Notes: generated by a model not told the origin, from the sequence alone. A DNA stretch of 64,000 nucleotides from Trichobilharzia regenti (GCA_944472135.2 OX235268.1:10856589-10920588), one strand, 5' to 3'. Shown: positions 10,709 through 22,879, numbered from the stretch's first letter. Made by a program: numbers and translations.

Positions 10709-11240
10709 AACCCCAAGCTGTGTGGAGGTCAACAGCACTCAGCATGAAAAATAAGATCCAGATTTTTAAATCCAATGTGAATTCAGTGCTACTTACTATA
10801 CATATCACTGAATTGCGCCGAGTCGCGAAAGGCACTTTGAACAGACCACAGACCTCCATCAACAGCTGTCTTCACTCAATACTTCATTCAAGATCAGATG
10901 ACCAGCCAGAAATAACCAGCGACGAGGATCTCTGGGAGCAAGCTAACCTGAAACTGATTGGGCAACAAATATGAAGGAAGAAATGGAGATAGACTGGCCA
11001 CACTCTGAGAAAACCATCAATTGACATCATACACCAGGCCATCGCTCTAGTGGAACTAAAATGGGAAGCGGCGAGTTGGTCGCCCGACGGTGACATGGAG
11101 GAGGCCATGTGAAGAGGAAATGAAAGCATGTGGGTAGACGTGCAGCCAGATGAAAACGCTGACACAGAACCGAACGCAATGGAAACGTGCTGCTAAAGCT
11201 TTATGTTTCTCTAGGAATTAAAGGAGACAATATGAAGAAG
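10709..11240 (+). pseudogene. 5'-truncated RTE retrotransposon, C-terminal end
   Basis: Matches only the last part of the RTE polymerase and its 3' end. It opens at the block equivalent to SVWRSTAISIK (here VWRSTALSMKNK), runs through an altered LLYGSETW region and SNRDLWERTN (here SDEDLWEQAN), then RKKWRW and GHTLRKPS, and ends at the CCSRN-like terminus near 11215. A TGA at about 10972 and further stops and frameshifts interrupt it. Truncation to the 3' end is usual for target-primed reverse transcription. The tail reads GAAGAAGAAG instead of the ATT-type tail of the minus-strand copies, which may mark another subfamily. No clear target-site duplication was found. Confidence 0.8.
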
Positions 11241-12240
11241 AAGAACCTGAAGAGAAATTATTGAAGAAAATATTTTTCGTTCAGTTTGACTTTTAATTAA
11301 TAATAATTAATTGGATAACATTTTAAATATTACGCTTCTATCATATCTGGACACTTTATTCACAATAAGTAACTAGGTTTTGTGTAGTTAAGGTTCCTGA
11401 AGTCAATGGAGTAATCTTTGCCTAATGCACAGATATTGTATACTTACGTTTATCCAAATATGTCACTTTTAATTGAGGCGTTTAACGAGAAAAATTGTTT
11501 AACAGTTATTACTCGTAAATTACAACATGTAATTTGTGCACAATAATATTCTACAGAAATGACATAACAAAGCTGATCCTTCTCTAATGGCATCAGATTA
11601 TAAATGAATATATAATAAGTAGTGATTTTTACTAAAATGAAATTTTATTCTCAATACTTTTCTAGATAATATTCCTATCGTTATAGCAAAGTGTTTTCCA
11701 CTTTGAAAATTATCCATTGAAAATAAAATCGTATTTTTGTTTGATGTTCTTTATTTCGGAATGGTATGCAAAAGACCATGTAAAACCGAGTTGATGTTAC
11801 ACAGGATTTACACGTTGATTTTTAAAATGGATCTAGTAAGTTGGGTTTAATTCTACCTGTCTTAAATTAAATTAACCGAGGATCTAGCTGTCACCCAAAA
11901 GTCGTTATTAAGAGCATTGTTAAGGATTGTGCTTATGACTTCTTTGCTCTTTTAAGAGTGTTAAGGCAGCGTCATTTTTGACATTTTTTCAGGATTCTAC
12001 CTAAAAACTGTCTTAGTTTCTGAAAGATGTAGAAAATTTCGCTAACTGACGTATTTTGAATCAAAGGTTTATCCCATTTACCTAGATCTTTGGACTACAT
12101 TTATCAGTACTGTCAACTGTTTAGTACGAATTTGGGTCAAAACATCTAAAGGCAAGATGATGTTCTAAGGCTCTGTTACACTTTACCTTTCCTGTATCTC
12201 ATTTAACACCTCGTATAGTTTCAAATGCATCGTGTTTAAT
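11240..12240. other. AT-rich stretch, nothing recognised
   Basis: No open frame of note and no recognised repeat. Confidence 0.5.
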
Positions 12241-12303
12241 ATGTATAACAGTTAAGGAAAGAAATGTCGAGATCTCCACAATGGATCCTGCGATGGCTTT
12301 TAA

Positions 12304-12613
12304 GTGATGTCACATTGCTTTGAATCTACAGTCATGGCACATTATTATTCCGGGCAATATCTCCGGCATGAAGTTCAGCAAATGGCAAAATGTTGCCATT
12401 TGACTAATAATAGCTGGAATAGCAGTCTTATTGATCATGCTGTGGAGAGCCTTATTTCCAAATTTAATATTAGGGACTCAAATTTCGAAGTCAAAGTCTT
12501 GTATTCAGTTATTGCTAAAGAAATGGCAATGGCGTAATGCGAAATTGAGCATTGTTTACATAATGCCTTATGAGAAAGAAGTTGGGTTTATTGACTTACG
12601 TTCTTATGGTTAG
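12304..12613 (+). pseudogene. Small ORF pair with weak Tctex1-type dynein light chain pattern
   Basis: A 77-codon frame (12304-12537) overlaps a second frame (12431-12613) that continues the reading after a shift near 12530. The segment NNSWNSSLIDHAVESLISKF followed by FEVKVLYSVIAKEM follows the Tctex1-type order: a Trp after Asn, an amphipathic helix, then F-x-V/I-x-V hydrophobic strand residues. The following FIDLRSYG in the other frame would sit near the C-terminus. The match is by eye and weak. If right, this is a frameshifted, apparently intronless copy of a cytoplasmic dynein light chain gene; otherwise it is a chance ORF. Confidence 0.2.
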
Positions 12614-12619
12614 TAATAA

Positions 12620-13150
12620 ATGTGTTTAAAATACGGTGGAAATAAGAAATTATGGGAACAACCACATATATCTTAACACATAATAATTGTATTATTATTG
12701 AATGAGAAAGTCATTCTCATTGCATTCACAACATTACAAGATTACTCAGTCCAAAGTGTGTACTTCATATTTCATGTTAAATAAACATATCTTGTCTTAA
12801 TTTGGAAATATTGTGCATAGGAAACTTTGAAATGATTCATAAGACACTTATTATGTCTAAAAGAAGTTATCTGCACAATGTATACAAATCTTAGAAAAAT
12901 ATATAGATGCAAACAATGAATACTGAGTGGGATTTTCGCCCTAAAGTGATATTTTGCAATAGAAATCAACTGAACATTCCCCCAGGCCACAGAGGTCATG
13001 TGAAATTGGATTTTCTGTTCCTATAAAAAACCAGTTTAAAATGTGCTACCATACATCAAGAGATAAACAAAGGTTTTCAAACCACATTTCTATGTTAACA
13101 AACAAGTGTAACTTACCAAGGTTTTTTTCGTCTGAGTGTTACGAAAATTT
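12620..13150. other. AT-rich stretch, nothing recognised
   Basis: No supported feature. The minus-strand frame at 12772-12999 shows no motif. Confidence 0.5.
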
Positions 13151-13960
13151 AATGCAAAAAAACGGAAAGAAACCCTTATTCACTGGTAGTGAAACCAATT
13201 AAAAATTGAACGTCATATTCACATCCACGTTTAGTTTTCATCATAGTCAATCACCAGACGGATACATCGAAATTCAGATGGACTTCATTTCAGTTTGAAG
13301 AAAGTGGAGATATAGTTAACTCAGATAAAAAAATCAAAAACGTGGGTAGGACCTTGAAGATCAAACTGAGCGCCCTTAAATAAGCTAAAGTTTGACCTAA
13401 ATTCAGAATATCCAGAAGCAGAATAATGCAGCTTCTGAGATTACATTCACTATAGTTATACGACAAACGACTGAGGATGTTTGGAAGTATCGCTTGGTAT
13501 TTCTGTGCGGAGGAATGCTTTAAATGTTTAATAGCAACGTGGAAGGACAACTGTACAGAAATCTTAGGTGATAAGAATAGGTAGGACATAAGGTTTTCAG
13601 TTTATGGACAAATGCAAGCTGACACAAGATGGAAATGATGAAGGAAAAGATGGATGTGTCCAGAAATGACTGATGAGTGCAACAAAAACAGTGTTTATCT
13701 TAGGATTGAATAAAAGTCCTGGGAACAATAAAAGTTACATTGATTAAGCAATAATAATTAAAGAGGAACAGGACGCGAGCAGAATAGGGCTCAAAATGGC
13801 ATCCCAAATAATCGCTTGGCAATTATAGGAAACATCAGTGCAGACTAAACAACTGAAATACAGTGAATAACCTGAATAAGGAAAAGGGGTTGGAACAGAG
13901 GGAATGACTAATACTTGAAATACGACTATTATATCTCATTTGGCAATTCTACTAGCAGAA
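13150..13960 (+). pseudogene. Internal fragment of an RTE retrotransposon (endonuclease end to RT start)
   Basis: Decayed + strand copy of the middle of the RTE ORF. Near 13255-13330 it reads SPDGYIEIQMDFISV then RKWRYS, matching SPDGQTKNQIDFISISRKWR of the 27.5-30.5 kb copy at the end of the endonuclease. It continues as TLKIKLSAL and PKF, then ATWKDNCTEILGDKNR near 13530-13580. Further on NKSPGNNK stands for the RT block GKTPGPDG. Stops and shifts are frequent. Both ends are missing, so this is a remnant left by deletion rather than a simple 5' truncation. The minus-strand frame at 13290-13589 is a shadow of this relic. Confidence 0.65.
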
Positions 13961-13964
13961 GCAT

Positions 13965-14066
13965 ACTACCAATTGAAGTATCCACTCAAGATGTTGTATA
14001 GTAAGGCGATAAAAGACCAACAAGTAAAACATCCAGCTCAGGAAACACAACTACATCAAAATCTTG
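13965..14066 (-). repeat. Fragment of the hairpin-type repeat
   Basis: About 100 bp matching the outer arm of the repeat at 34.3-35.0 kb, including CATCCAGCTCAG and ACTACATCAAAAT. It lies directly after the RTE relic. Confidence 0.55.
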
Positions 14067-14459
14067 TGAATGCTGAGTAAAAAATGTTTGAAAATCTTTT
14101 TAATTATTTCACGCGATATTAGGCATCTGTCGGCAGCTACATATGGAGGTATGACAATATACCCTAGGACATGCTTAACTGCCATTGTTTCGTAGGAATT
14201 CCTTACATCACCTAGGCACAATTTCTAATTCAATTATAATTCTGATATATGTGTGAATATATTCTTTGAGAAACCTATACAAGTACATTTCAAATATTTT
14301 AATTTGGGCTAAGTTAGCATTAATCTTGAAATCGTCTTTCTGCAAATGATTTGGCCTCAATTTTTTTTTGCCTTCGTTTTTTTTATATAATAGATTTTAT
14401 AGTTCAATTCAAAAGTAGGCAAAAGGCAATTGGTGTACTATCCAAAACAAACTCAAACT

Positions 14460-14880
14460 GAATGCTATCACCGAGTGACAGTTTGAAAAGATTTATGTGT
14501 TTTCACGCAAAAACTGTCCCGAAAAAAAAGTATTCGCTAATAAAATGTAAATTCACTAGGCTAAAATTCACTGACATTTCTAATTTATGAAAGAAGCACA
14601 TTGGAATTTGCACCAAACAAACAAATATTACTTCAAGAATATCACACCAATAACAAAGGAGAACAGTTGCGCTTACAAATATGATCTTTTGTAACGAAAG
14701 AAATCAAAGAACCAAATGCATAAATTAACTTCTATAAAGCAAATACCTAAAGCAAAATAAAAGAAAATGTTTCACTTAAATGGACTTAAAATATTCAACA
14801 AAAATATGAATACTTCACATAAATGTATATTAATTGAGGCACTTGGGTGTCAAATATCGTGATATCATATCATATCATCA
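14460..14880. repeat. Tandemly duplicated segment, copy 1
   Basis: The stretch around 14660-14830 (GAACAGTTGCGCTTACA, AAGAAATCAAAGAACC) aligns with 16110-16300 in the same orientation at about 1.48 kb spacing. Divergence is high and no coding potential was seen. Confidence 0.5.
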
Positions 14881-15010
14881 TTTCGATTCAATATTAGATG
14901 GTTGAAAGTAATTGCCAGGGAGCTTAAGACTCAGGTTTCGTGCTATTCGGTACCAAAAAATTGAACAGGCGTATTACACTGGTTATTAACTAGTGTCCAG
15001 TCATTAGTAT
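14880..15010 (+). repeat. Dispersed repeat D, copy 1
   Basis: Shares a head (ATTAGATGGTTG...AATTGCCAGGGAGC), a central GTTTCGTGCTA and an end ACTAGTGTCCAGTCA with the copies at 15.58 and 24.5 kb. This copy has an internal deletion. Not coding; class unknown. Confidence 0.55.
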
Positions 15011-15583
15011 TGATTTAGTGACCAGACATTACTGAATGCTTAGAAGCGATGATGATAGGTTTTTATTGAGAATAATTACATTTGGGTTTTCTTTACGTAA
15101 CCTATTTTACATTAACTAGGTAGTTTATTGACGTAGGAATGTCCTGATGGCCTAGATAATGATTTTATATTTACTGTTAAGCTGCAAAATAGTCAGCAGT
15201 TTGGCGACCAAGTCATGAAATTATATCGGAACTTTTTAACAAAAGGCCTACTACACCCATTTCCCTCCCTGACTGCTGACCCGCTTCTCCATTCACCTAT
15301 AATTCTGACGTAGGTGAATAGGTTTCTCTTGAATACTATCGAAAAATATAAAACTGGCACACTACAGATATTTTCGTAGTAGCTGAGTAAGCATTATTCG
15401 CAAAAATAGTTCTTTGAAGAACTCTTCGATACACAATCTAATTCTTTTCTCTTAATGCCTTTGAAAATATGCACGAGATCATGATGAAATAACTAAAATA
15501 ATCTCAAAGGCATACAAACGGATAGTTAACTTTTGAGAAAATGTATCTATCATCACGCAATGTAACCCCGAACCTAAATTATT
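15010..15583. other. Non-coding stretch between repeats
   Basis: Nothing recognised. Confidence 0.5.
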
Positions 15584-15785
15584 CAGTCAGTGGTAAGTCT
15601 TGGACCTGGGTTTTGTGCTAGTTGGCACTCGTCAGCAAGGCGTATCTGCAACACTGAAGGAACTCATGTCCCTATGGTGACCACATTGCAAACTTGACTG
15701 ATATAATTCAGTCTGCAACAAACAAAGGACTAGACATACCACGCTAGTTACTAGTGTCCAATCAAAGAATCTGAATAATTATTTT
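15583..15785 (+). repeat. Dispersed repeat D, copy 2
   Basis: Best-preserved body: TTTTGTGCTAGTTGGCACTC, CAGCAAGGCGTATCTGC, CCACATTGCAAACTTGACTG, and an end TACTAGTGTCCAATCA. Related to 14.88 and 24.5 kb. The repeat type (SINE, MITE or LINE part) cannot be set from three copies. Confidence 0.6.
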
Positions 15786-16049
15786 CATAGAAATGTTGGT
15801 TTCCATACTGTAACTTATGTTACAGTAACCATTTATGCTGTCATTGTCTTGTCAGGCTGGATTACTGTCAGTAGGACATTAAATAATCTCTGAATTGCCT
15901 GCTTGTATTCTGTTGTTTCTGAGTTGATTGGAGTTCATTGCATTCTGAGGTGTGTCTCTCTGTCTTCTGACAGCAGCACCAGCTTCAGGATCCATGTGTT
16001 AAGAGTTTTTGTACCAGTTACACACATTATTATTATTTACAATATATGA

Positions 16050-16450
16050 ACAAAACATTTTCTGAATTACAAAATACAAAAAAATTTTTCTGTGAAAATA
16101 GCATACAAATGCGAAAACAGAACAGTTGTGCTTACACGTTTGACCTATTAAAAACAAAGAAATAAGATGATCAGATACACAGATAAACTTTTGTAAGGTG
16201 AATTCTAAGGAGGAATTATAAAATTATTTCACTTTGATGGAATTACAATATTCTACTGGAAATGTCATTACTCCAGGCAAATGTAAGTTAAATTAAAAGT
16301 TTAGAGACATAAAAACATCCAGATAGCTTAGACTATCAGTGATTACATATTCAGTATTTAGCTGTAAGATGGTAGTTTAATTGCCAAATCATTATTCTAT
16401 GGTGTGACATGTAAATGTAACCTCTGCTGCACTCACCATTATGCGTAACT
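16050..16450. repeat. Tandemly duplicated segment, copy 2
   Basis: Aligns with 14.46-14.88 kb (GAACAGTTGTGCTTACA, then CACAGATAAACTTTTGTAAGG) and continues into a shortened piece equivalent to the head of repeat D. Confidence 0.5.
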
Positions 16451-18640
16451 GTTGAAATTCAAATATTCAAACGAATTGCGAAAGAGAAGATTACGTTTGT
16501 GAAAATAAAACCTTGTCAATAAAGTTCACATAATATATATTTAATGTTAAAATCCTTCAGTGAATTTGTAAGAAGTAAAAGACACCAGATGATATTTGCC
16601 CCTACTTGTTCTGCCATGATCACTTTTTCACACTATTGTATAATGATAATCTATTGATAATTTTTTTTCTCTGGTTCTCTCAAACAAATTATTTAGCCAG
16701 GCAGAAATATTTGATCTGGTGTTAAACAGTTCTTTCTCATTACTGAATAAAACGGCCTTTGAGGACAGAGTGATGAGTACTTTTCCACTAACTTCTTTAA
16801 TAAGCCACTCATGAGCCTATTTTTATTTCTATTTCAATGATTAAAACAGATGTATAACTTTTAATTGTTAAACTAATTTACATGTTATTATTTCTGTTAG
16901 CCTAATACGGTATTTAGAGTAAATATCAGATATGATTTCTTTTGATTGTATCATGTTTAGTGGAAATGGTGGCGTAATAATTTTAAAATTTTCAATCCAA
17001 AATCATATACTGACTTTGTCCAGATAACAATTTGTTTAAGACGTTTAGTGTTCTGCAATGTATATAAGATACAAGTCATGTCATTGAGGTTGACGCGTTT
17101 CAATTCGATGTCCATCATTTGGTTATATAGGACTATTATCTTAGTGCCCCATTTACATTTCCTAAGAAACTGCACACAGAATCATTAACAGTATACATCC
17201 AGGTCAAAATGCATTTCAAATGATAGGTATATGTACACTAGTGAAGTGATATATTTGGAAGTGTTTACATTCAGTAATGACTTCTCCAATCATTTGTTTG
17301 GTTAAATAATAGTGAAGCCAAATGAGTTGGCCAACTCTTAACTTGTACGTATATATATGTATATACTGAATGCTGAAGTACACTAACCTCAAGTTAATAA
17401 ACGTACTTTTCTTAAGACAAGCCACAGGTCTATACTACTGCTGCTTACAAAAACACTAAAGTATATGCCAGTGAATAACAAGCCTGAATTTTTTTTAGAT
17501 TCACATTCAACATCCAAACAGTGTGTTTCATGATAGACTATTCTTTTTAAGATTAGATGAGATTCACTCTACTATAGCCAAAGTGGATCGAATATTCAAA
17601 GTAAACGATTTCAGCTATCTGGATATAATGTAAAAGATGAATTGTGTACATTAAACGTCTCTGAGAATTAATTTCCGAAAAAAATTGCATATGATACATG
17701 AACTCACAAGCTAATAACGGATGGAATGGTTAATAAAATAATAACTTTGATAAGGGTTTCGTTTAATAGAAATAGGGCTATTTATAAGTGCTACTGCAGT
17801 TTCAGAAACCTTACTTCTTATATCTAATGCAGATATTCATTAATAATCAGTAGTTGCATACAATTGTATTGTCATCTGATTATTGATATGATGATTTATC
17901 TAATGACTAATAACGTTCACAAGATCCTTTGAAACTGTTGCTGGGAGAACTGTTGCATCTGAAATGTTCATCTTAGTATTCATGATATGTTTAACAAAAT
18001 AATAAAAGCAAAACCACTTTCTCACAGGAAAAAGTCAGACCGAAATTCGTACTATACTGTCAGGCTTCAATTTTTTCTACCATTACATGATTTTCGAAAA
18101 CGTTGCTTGTTTATCTTTGGAGTCACTAGATAACCTATTGACATTGTTGATGGAAATAGTTTGCTAAATGCCTATGGTTACAGAAACGATTTTCGGAATA
18201 CACATCTCCTAAACTACATACTAGGATAGACGACAAGAGTGCTGGAATAAATATTGTGGTGAGTGACTTAACTACAAAAAGCGAACCCAATGTCATCCAG
18301 CAAACCACACCTCTATCGTGAGGAAGTGTGCATCCATCCTGGAAACATAAATGTGGCCACGAAAGCTGACTTTATTTAGTGACCAGACTAAGAATCAGGG
18401 AATTTTGGACTGGCTACAGAGGTGCCCAAAGAAAGTGGTGATGAGTCGATAGATAAGTGGGTAAAATACTGCTTATTTTAAAGGCACCTAATATAACCCT
18501 ATTAAAATGGCACAAATCTTTTATTATCTCATCTTATAAGGAGAAAAACATATTTTTTTTTATGGAACTCATAAGTAAATCAGTTATGCCAAGGTATAAT
18601 CTTAAAACTAAAGGTTCAATATACTGTGCAGATTACGCGC
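16450..18640. other. AT-rich stretch, nothing recognised
   Basis: Short random frames only. A conceptual reading of 18200-18430 gave no match to the retrotransposons seen elsewhere in the window. Confidence 0.5.
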
Positions 18641-19400
18641 CTCTCAGAAGAAAAAAACGCTTTGAAAAGTCTGACCGTAAAAGAGTCAGCAAGACGAGTA
18701 AGAGCACAGAGAAACTTGCTATCTGACATTGCCTTAAACAATGCTGTGCGCCAAGGATGCCGCATATCTTCATTTTCATTTAGTTTCATTGATGTACTCA
18801 CATATGTTATCCTGGTCGAATTCCGCAACAAAGGGATTCACTAATTTCTATAGAGCTAATTGTATTCTGTATGACATATTCCTTCTTATTGGATATGCTG
18901 ACAATGTTCTGAGTCTTCTGAGTATCTTGTGCAAAAACCACAGTATGTTACGCGTGTTATTCTCTCTTGTCAAATGTCAGGTGGTGACTAGATGGTTGAC
19001 ACCTAGTTTAAGGATATAGAGGTTGGTTATGTTAATTACTTCACTTATTCTGAAAGCTGAATCAACACTGTTAGATTGATTGCTAAGGAAATTACAGCTA
19101 AGATACAATTCTCTTCAGGAATGTCGCCGAGTGATATTTTGCCTGGATATTCTCTACGACTGATGACTTGGCTTTCAGAGTAGTTGTGAAGGGGTTAGAT
19201 GCTTTTTACCATAGTTGTTTCAACTCACAGATTAAGCAGTATAATATGGTGAGTATTACGCTGGAAAGGAAGCTCCATATGCTAGGTAACTCTCACATGT
19301 GCTGCACATGCTGTGCTACTGCCTTCCTCATTAGCTGACTGGAGATAATGTGACAAATGCATATGGTGACAAGACTGAAAAAAAAAATCGGTCACTGATA
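18640..19400 (+). pseudogene. Relic of a second non-LTR retrotransposon lineage (CR1/jockey-like)
   Basis: Distinct from the RTE copies. AVRQGCRISSFSFSF (18743-18787) is the RT motif VRQGCPLSPFLF with substitutions. GYADN (18891-18905) is the catalytic YADD with the second Asp changed to Asn. KCQVV and WLTPSLRI follow, then NYFTYS for the FTYLGS block, all in the order usual for schistosome non-LTR polymerases. Around 19290-19345 an RLP/ALLTG-like C-terminal block is faintly readable. Frameshifts separate the pieces. The motifs are recalled from known families rather than searched, so the clade is tentative; that it is a dead RT is well supported. Confidence 0.65.
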
Positions 19401-20240
19401 GTTCTTATTGACGCAGTAAGCCACAATGAGCACAGATGCAACACTGTTTCAGATCATACCAATGCATTGAATTTTAATAATTCTTCACAAAATTATTATA
19501 TCTTGCTCTAACAATTGGTTAATGTAGTTTATTCGCATCTACTTTCTTTCTCTTCTCATATGTGTGTATTGTGATGGATAAAAGCCTGAACTGTCATTCA
19601 ATGGACCGAAATGTTGTGTGAGTGTTCACTTTGCTTTCTTGAAAGCTTCTGTTATCGCTAGGATAACTTGATAGGAACACTTATGGCAAACAGTGATAAT
19701 GCCACTAAAAGAGAAAATCACATAAAAAAGGTAACTAATGCTTTTCATCTACAAAAATACCATATTCATTTGATAACCTTAAAATAACACCCTCAGAATC
19801 ATACAAAAGATTTCAGGATTCGAATTCAGTTCACACACCTAACCATTTTTGACTGCCGTTGTGAAATATTTGGCTACATCATACTTTTGAATGTGAAGTT
19901 GTCCTGAAATACTGTTTTCTCCCAGATGATAATGTCAAGAATTTAACTCTACTTAACTGAAGCAATTTCTGAAAGCGACATCGTCCGTTCATACGTGACA
20001 AATTTTCCGGAGTTCAAAAGTATTATTCAGTTACATTTTTGTAAACTAACTCTCAACTTCATCTTAATAAACGTACTCTACGATAAAACATGCACAGAGC
20101 AAATCTACTAACATTTGTATAGTATGGCAGAAATTAGAACCAACGTTTTCTGGCGTTGGCTAGAGAGGTGGACATTTTTATAATCATGTTACACCGACAT
20201 TTTAACTACATTGGTCTTCATTGAACATAGGAAACCATAA
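19400..20240. other. Non-coding stretch
   Basis: The first 250 bp may be the 3' untranslated part of the preceding relic (TCTCTTCTCATATGTGTGT). Otherwise nothing recognised. Confidence 0.4.
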
Positions 20241-20468
20241 TTAGAGGGACATTTGTGCAAGTGGACCTTTGTGTTGTCCGCAAACACTATAGTTTGTTTA
20301 ACACAGCCAACCAGCTATCGACTGCGAAATGCTTTGAATGGCCTGTCTTGTCATGGTTGATAAAGCAACGAAGATGTGACAAAGGAGAAATAAGTAAAAT
20401 TCCTGAGCTGAGTGAAAATTTCAGCTTTAGAATAAAACAAGTGTTGCTTCACTACATCAGACATACTA

Positions 20469-20542
20469 TGCGTCGTTGACACAGCGGCTAGGACGCTCGG
20501 CGACCGTGCACATGGTCCGGAGCTCAATCCCCGGTTGACGCA
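20469..20542 (+). repeat. tRNA-like element, copy T1 (SINE head)
   Basis: A 74-nt tRNA-shaped segment: acceptor-like stem TGCGTCG paired to TTGACGCA (seven pairs with one wobble), an A-box-like region ACAGCGGCTAGG, an anticodon-arm hairpin around GACCGTGCACATGGTC and a decayed B box (GAGCTCAATCCCC). The copy at 38.27 kb shares the sequence after the 3' end as well (CACA, TTGATATC), so this is a dispersed tRNA-derived repeat rather than a working tRNA gene. The frame at 20255-20479 just upstream may be part of the same larger repeat. Confidence 0.6.
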
Positions 20543-20559
20543 CATTTGATATCAGTGGT

Positions 20560-22457
20560 TGGCTTGCTTAAATGAAAATCCAATATATGTTCGTGACTCT
20601 TTTAGATAGCGAATAAAAACTTTTGTGAGTAGCGAAATGAGTTTAACTTGAGTGAATAATTTTGTGGATCATTTTAATGCGTAAGACTTTACAAAGTCCC
20701 TTATAGTGGTAATGTTCACCAAGTTGCATCATTTACGGTTCATCCATTCACATTTAAGTTTAGCCCACTAAAAATATCATAAAAACTAGTCGCAGTAATT
20801 CACCAAAAAATCACTACTCACAAAAATAGGCTGAAAACATGCGGTGATAATTCAACAATGCATTAATCAGCTGTTAATATGAAATTAAGAAATCAAATCA
20901 TGCATCTAGCCATAAAATACTGCGACAAGGAATTGTCTGCTAAATTCTCCTAGGAATACCATACTTACCTAACATAACATTTTTAGTATACAATGGTTGA
21001 AAAATGTGAAATTTGAATTGTCTTGTGGACAATCAAGAATACGATTTGTAATGATAAGCTAATAAGGTTTGCGAGTACTCTGTGAGCATTTCTGGTTGAA
21101 AATAAACGTTAATTACTAACTAGATGCAAGCTTAATGTTCTTATGCCATCATAGTTTATTGGGCAGTAAAAATTTCGTTATGTCTATAAAATTAACTCAA
21201 TCTTATATGCATGTATGATGAGATACTGGGCAGATATCAGCTTCCAAATGACTGAGTTGATTGGTAAATCGTCTATGGACATTCAAATCACAGATAAATC
21301 AACGCATTCATTATCTAAGTGACAACGATAGCAAAAATATCATCTATGGGTAGAAGGAATTCTTTTGCAATTAGCCACAGCTTCAATGCTGTTCTTATAA
21401 ACAAGATGATGGAATAATGAGTGTATATTTAATACTATCAAAACTGACACCATATAATCAGTAAGGTTAAAGCTGAAAGTCTGAATCGGCTTTCTTATTC
21501 CAAATACCGAGATGCTAACTACAACAATGTTCAACAATGTATCCTAACTGATATGTGACTGACATTATGAAAACTCGTGTACTAGTAGCAACATTATTTC
21601 GTATTTTATTGTAATATAATAAAGATTTTGTGAGATGAATAATACTAAACTTACTTGCTGTTCAATTATATAAAAACAGAATGATTAGCTGGTTAACGCG
21701 TCTCAGTAATTCAGATTACAACTGAACATTTCACACAGAAATAGTAGCTTAATATAGTGTTTCATGTAGTACGATTACATTCACATATAGCTTCAGTCAA
21801 TATGTTATTTCAAACTATAATATACAAGGAGATTTCAATAGGTTCATAATAACCACTGATCAATTTTAGTTGTAAAACACAATCTGCAGCTGTCAAGCAG
21901 CTGCCTAATATTCACAATTCAAACTGAAAAATTTCTTTCAATTTAAAATTTGGAATATGATTATTGAAAGAGAACTGGATTGACCTGCTTGTTGTTAGAA
22001 AATATCCCAGTTTTTTTAGTTTTCCTAGTCCACTTAAATGTTTGAGAAAAAGTTACGAGACACAAAATATAACAGAAAATACTGCGTTTCTGTTCTGAGC
22101 TTTTAAAGTTAGTGCACATTTCATAAAACACAAAATAGAATTGAAAACTTACCACCTTTTGATACGTGAAGAATGGTGAAAAAAATAATATGTATATGAT
22201 ATTTCTCTCACAAGAATGAATTGTTTGTATAGAAACGTAAAATTTAATTTAGATTTAAATCTAAAATATTCCGAATATGAATGAAATATATATTTGGACT
22301 GCAAATATATAAAAACAAATATTTGTGGTCAAGTGAAAATTGAAGTGACTATCATCGACCTAATTATGCAACTGATCGAATAATAATATCTCTACCTATT
22401 AATGAAACACCAGTGCTAACTAGGTAATGGATGCAAGTAAGCAGGTGAAATTAACAG
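20560..22457. other. AT-rich stretch, nothing recognised
   Basis: No supported feature. Confidence 0.5.
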
Positions 22458-22471
22458 AGAAGCGACGACAT
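22458..22471. repeat. Target-site duplication, left copy
   Basis: AGAAGCGACGACAT here is repeated exactly at 22786-22799, flanking the truncated RTE copy. The first bases may be shared with the element end. Confidence 0.75.
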
Positions 22472-22785
22472 TATATTATTATTATTGTATTATTGTATCC
22501 TTTAGTTCCTAGAGGAACATAGGGCTTCAGCTGCGCACCTCCATTGACTTCGGTTTTCTGACAACTTTTTCAACCTGCTCCAGGTCTGTCCACATGCTTT
22601 CATCTCCTCCTCGCATGACCTCCTCCAAGTCACCCTTGGACGACCAACTCGCCGCCTCCCTTTCGGGTTCCACTCGAGGGCTTGTCTAGTGATGTCACTT
22701 GATGGTTTCCTCAGCGTATGGCCAATCCATCTCCATTTCTTTCTGCCTATCTGTTTCACAATCGGTTCCTGATTGGTTCGCTCCC
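22472..22785 (-). mobile_element. 5'-truncated RTE insertion (3' end only)
   Basis: Almost identical to the 3' end of the 27.5-30.5 kb element, with only scattered substitutions, and in the same minus orientation. It encodes the last 85 or so residues, from about KQIGRKKWRWIGHTLRKPS to the CSSRN terminus, followed on the minus strand by a short 3' tail of ATA/AAT-type repeats. Truncation stops at the base equivalent to 27808. The 14-bp flanking duplication and near-identity to the long copy indicate a recent target-primed insertion, much younger than the + strand relics. Confidence 0.9.
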
Positions 22786-22879
22786 AGAAGCGACGACATA
22801 AATCTTTACAATTTTTGTGGTAGAGTCATGCCAATGTGCGTCTCAAGCAAGCCTTTATAATGTGTCATTGTAGAAAGGT

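Noticed and set aside
20469..20542. Functional tRNA gene
   Set aside because: The B box and anticodon arm are degraded, and related copies share flanking sequence, so it is a dispersed tRNA-derived repeat.
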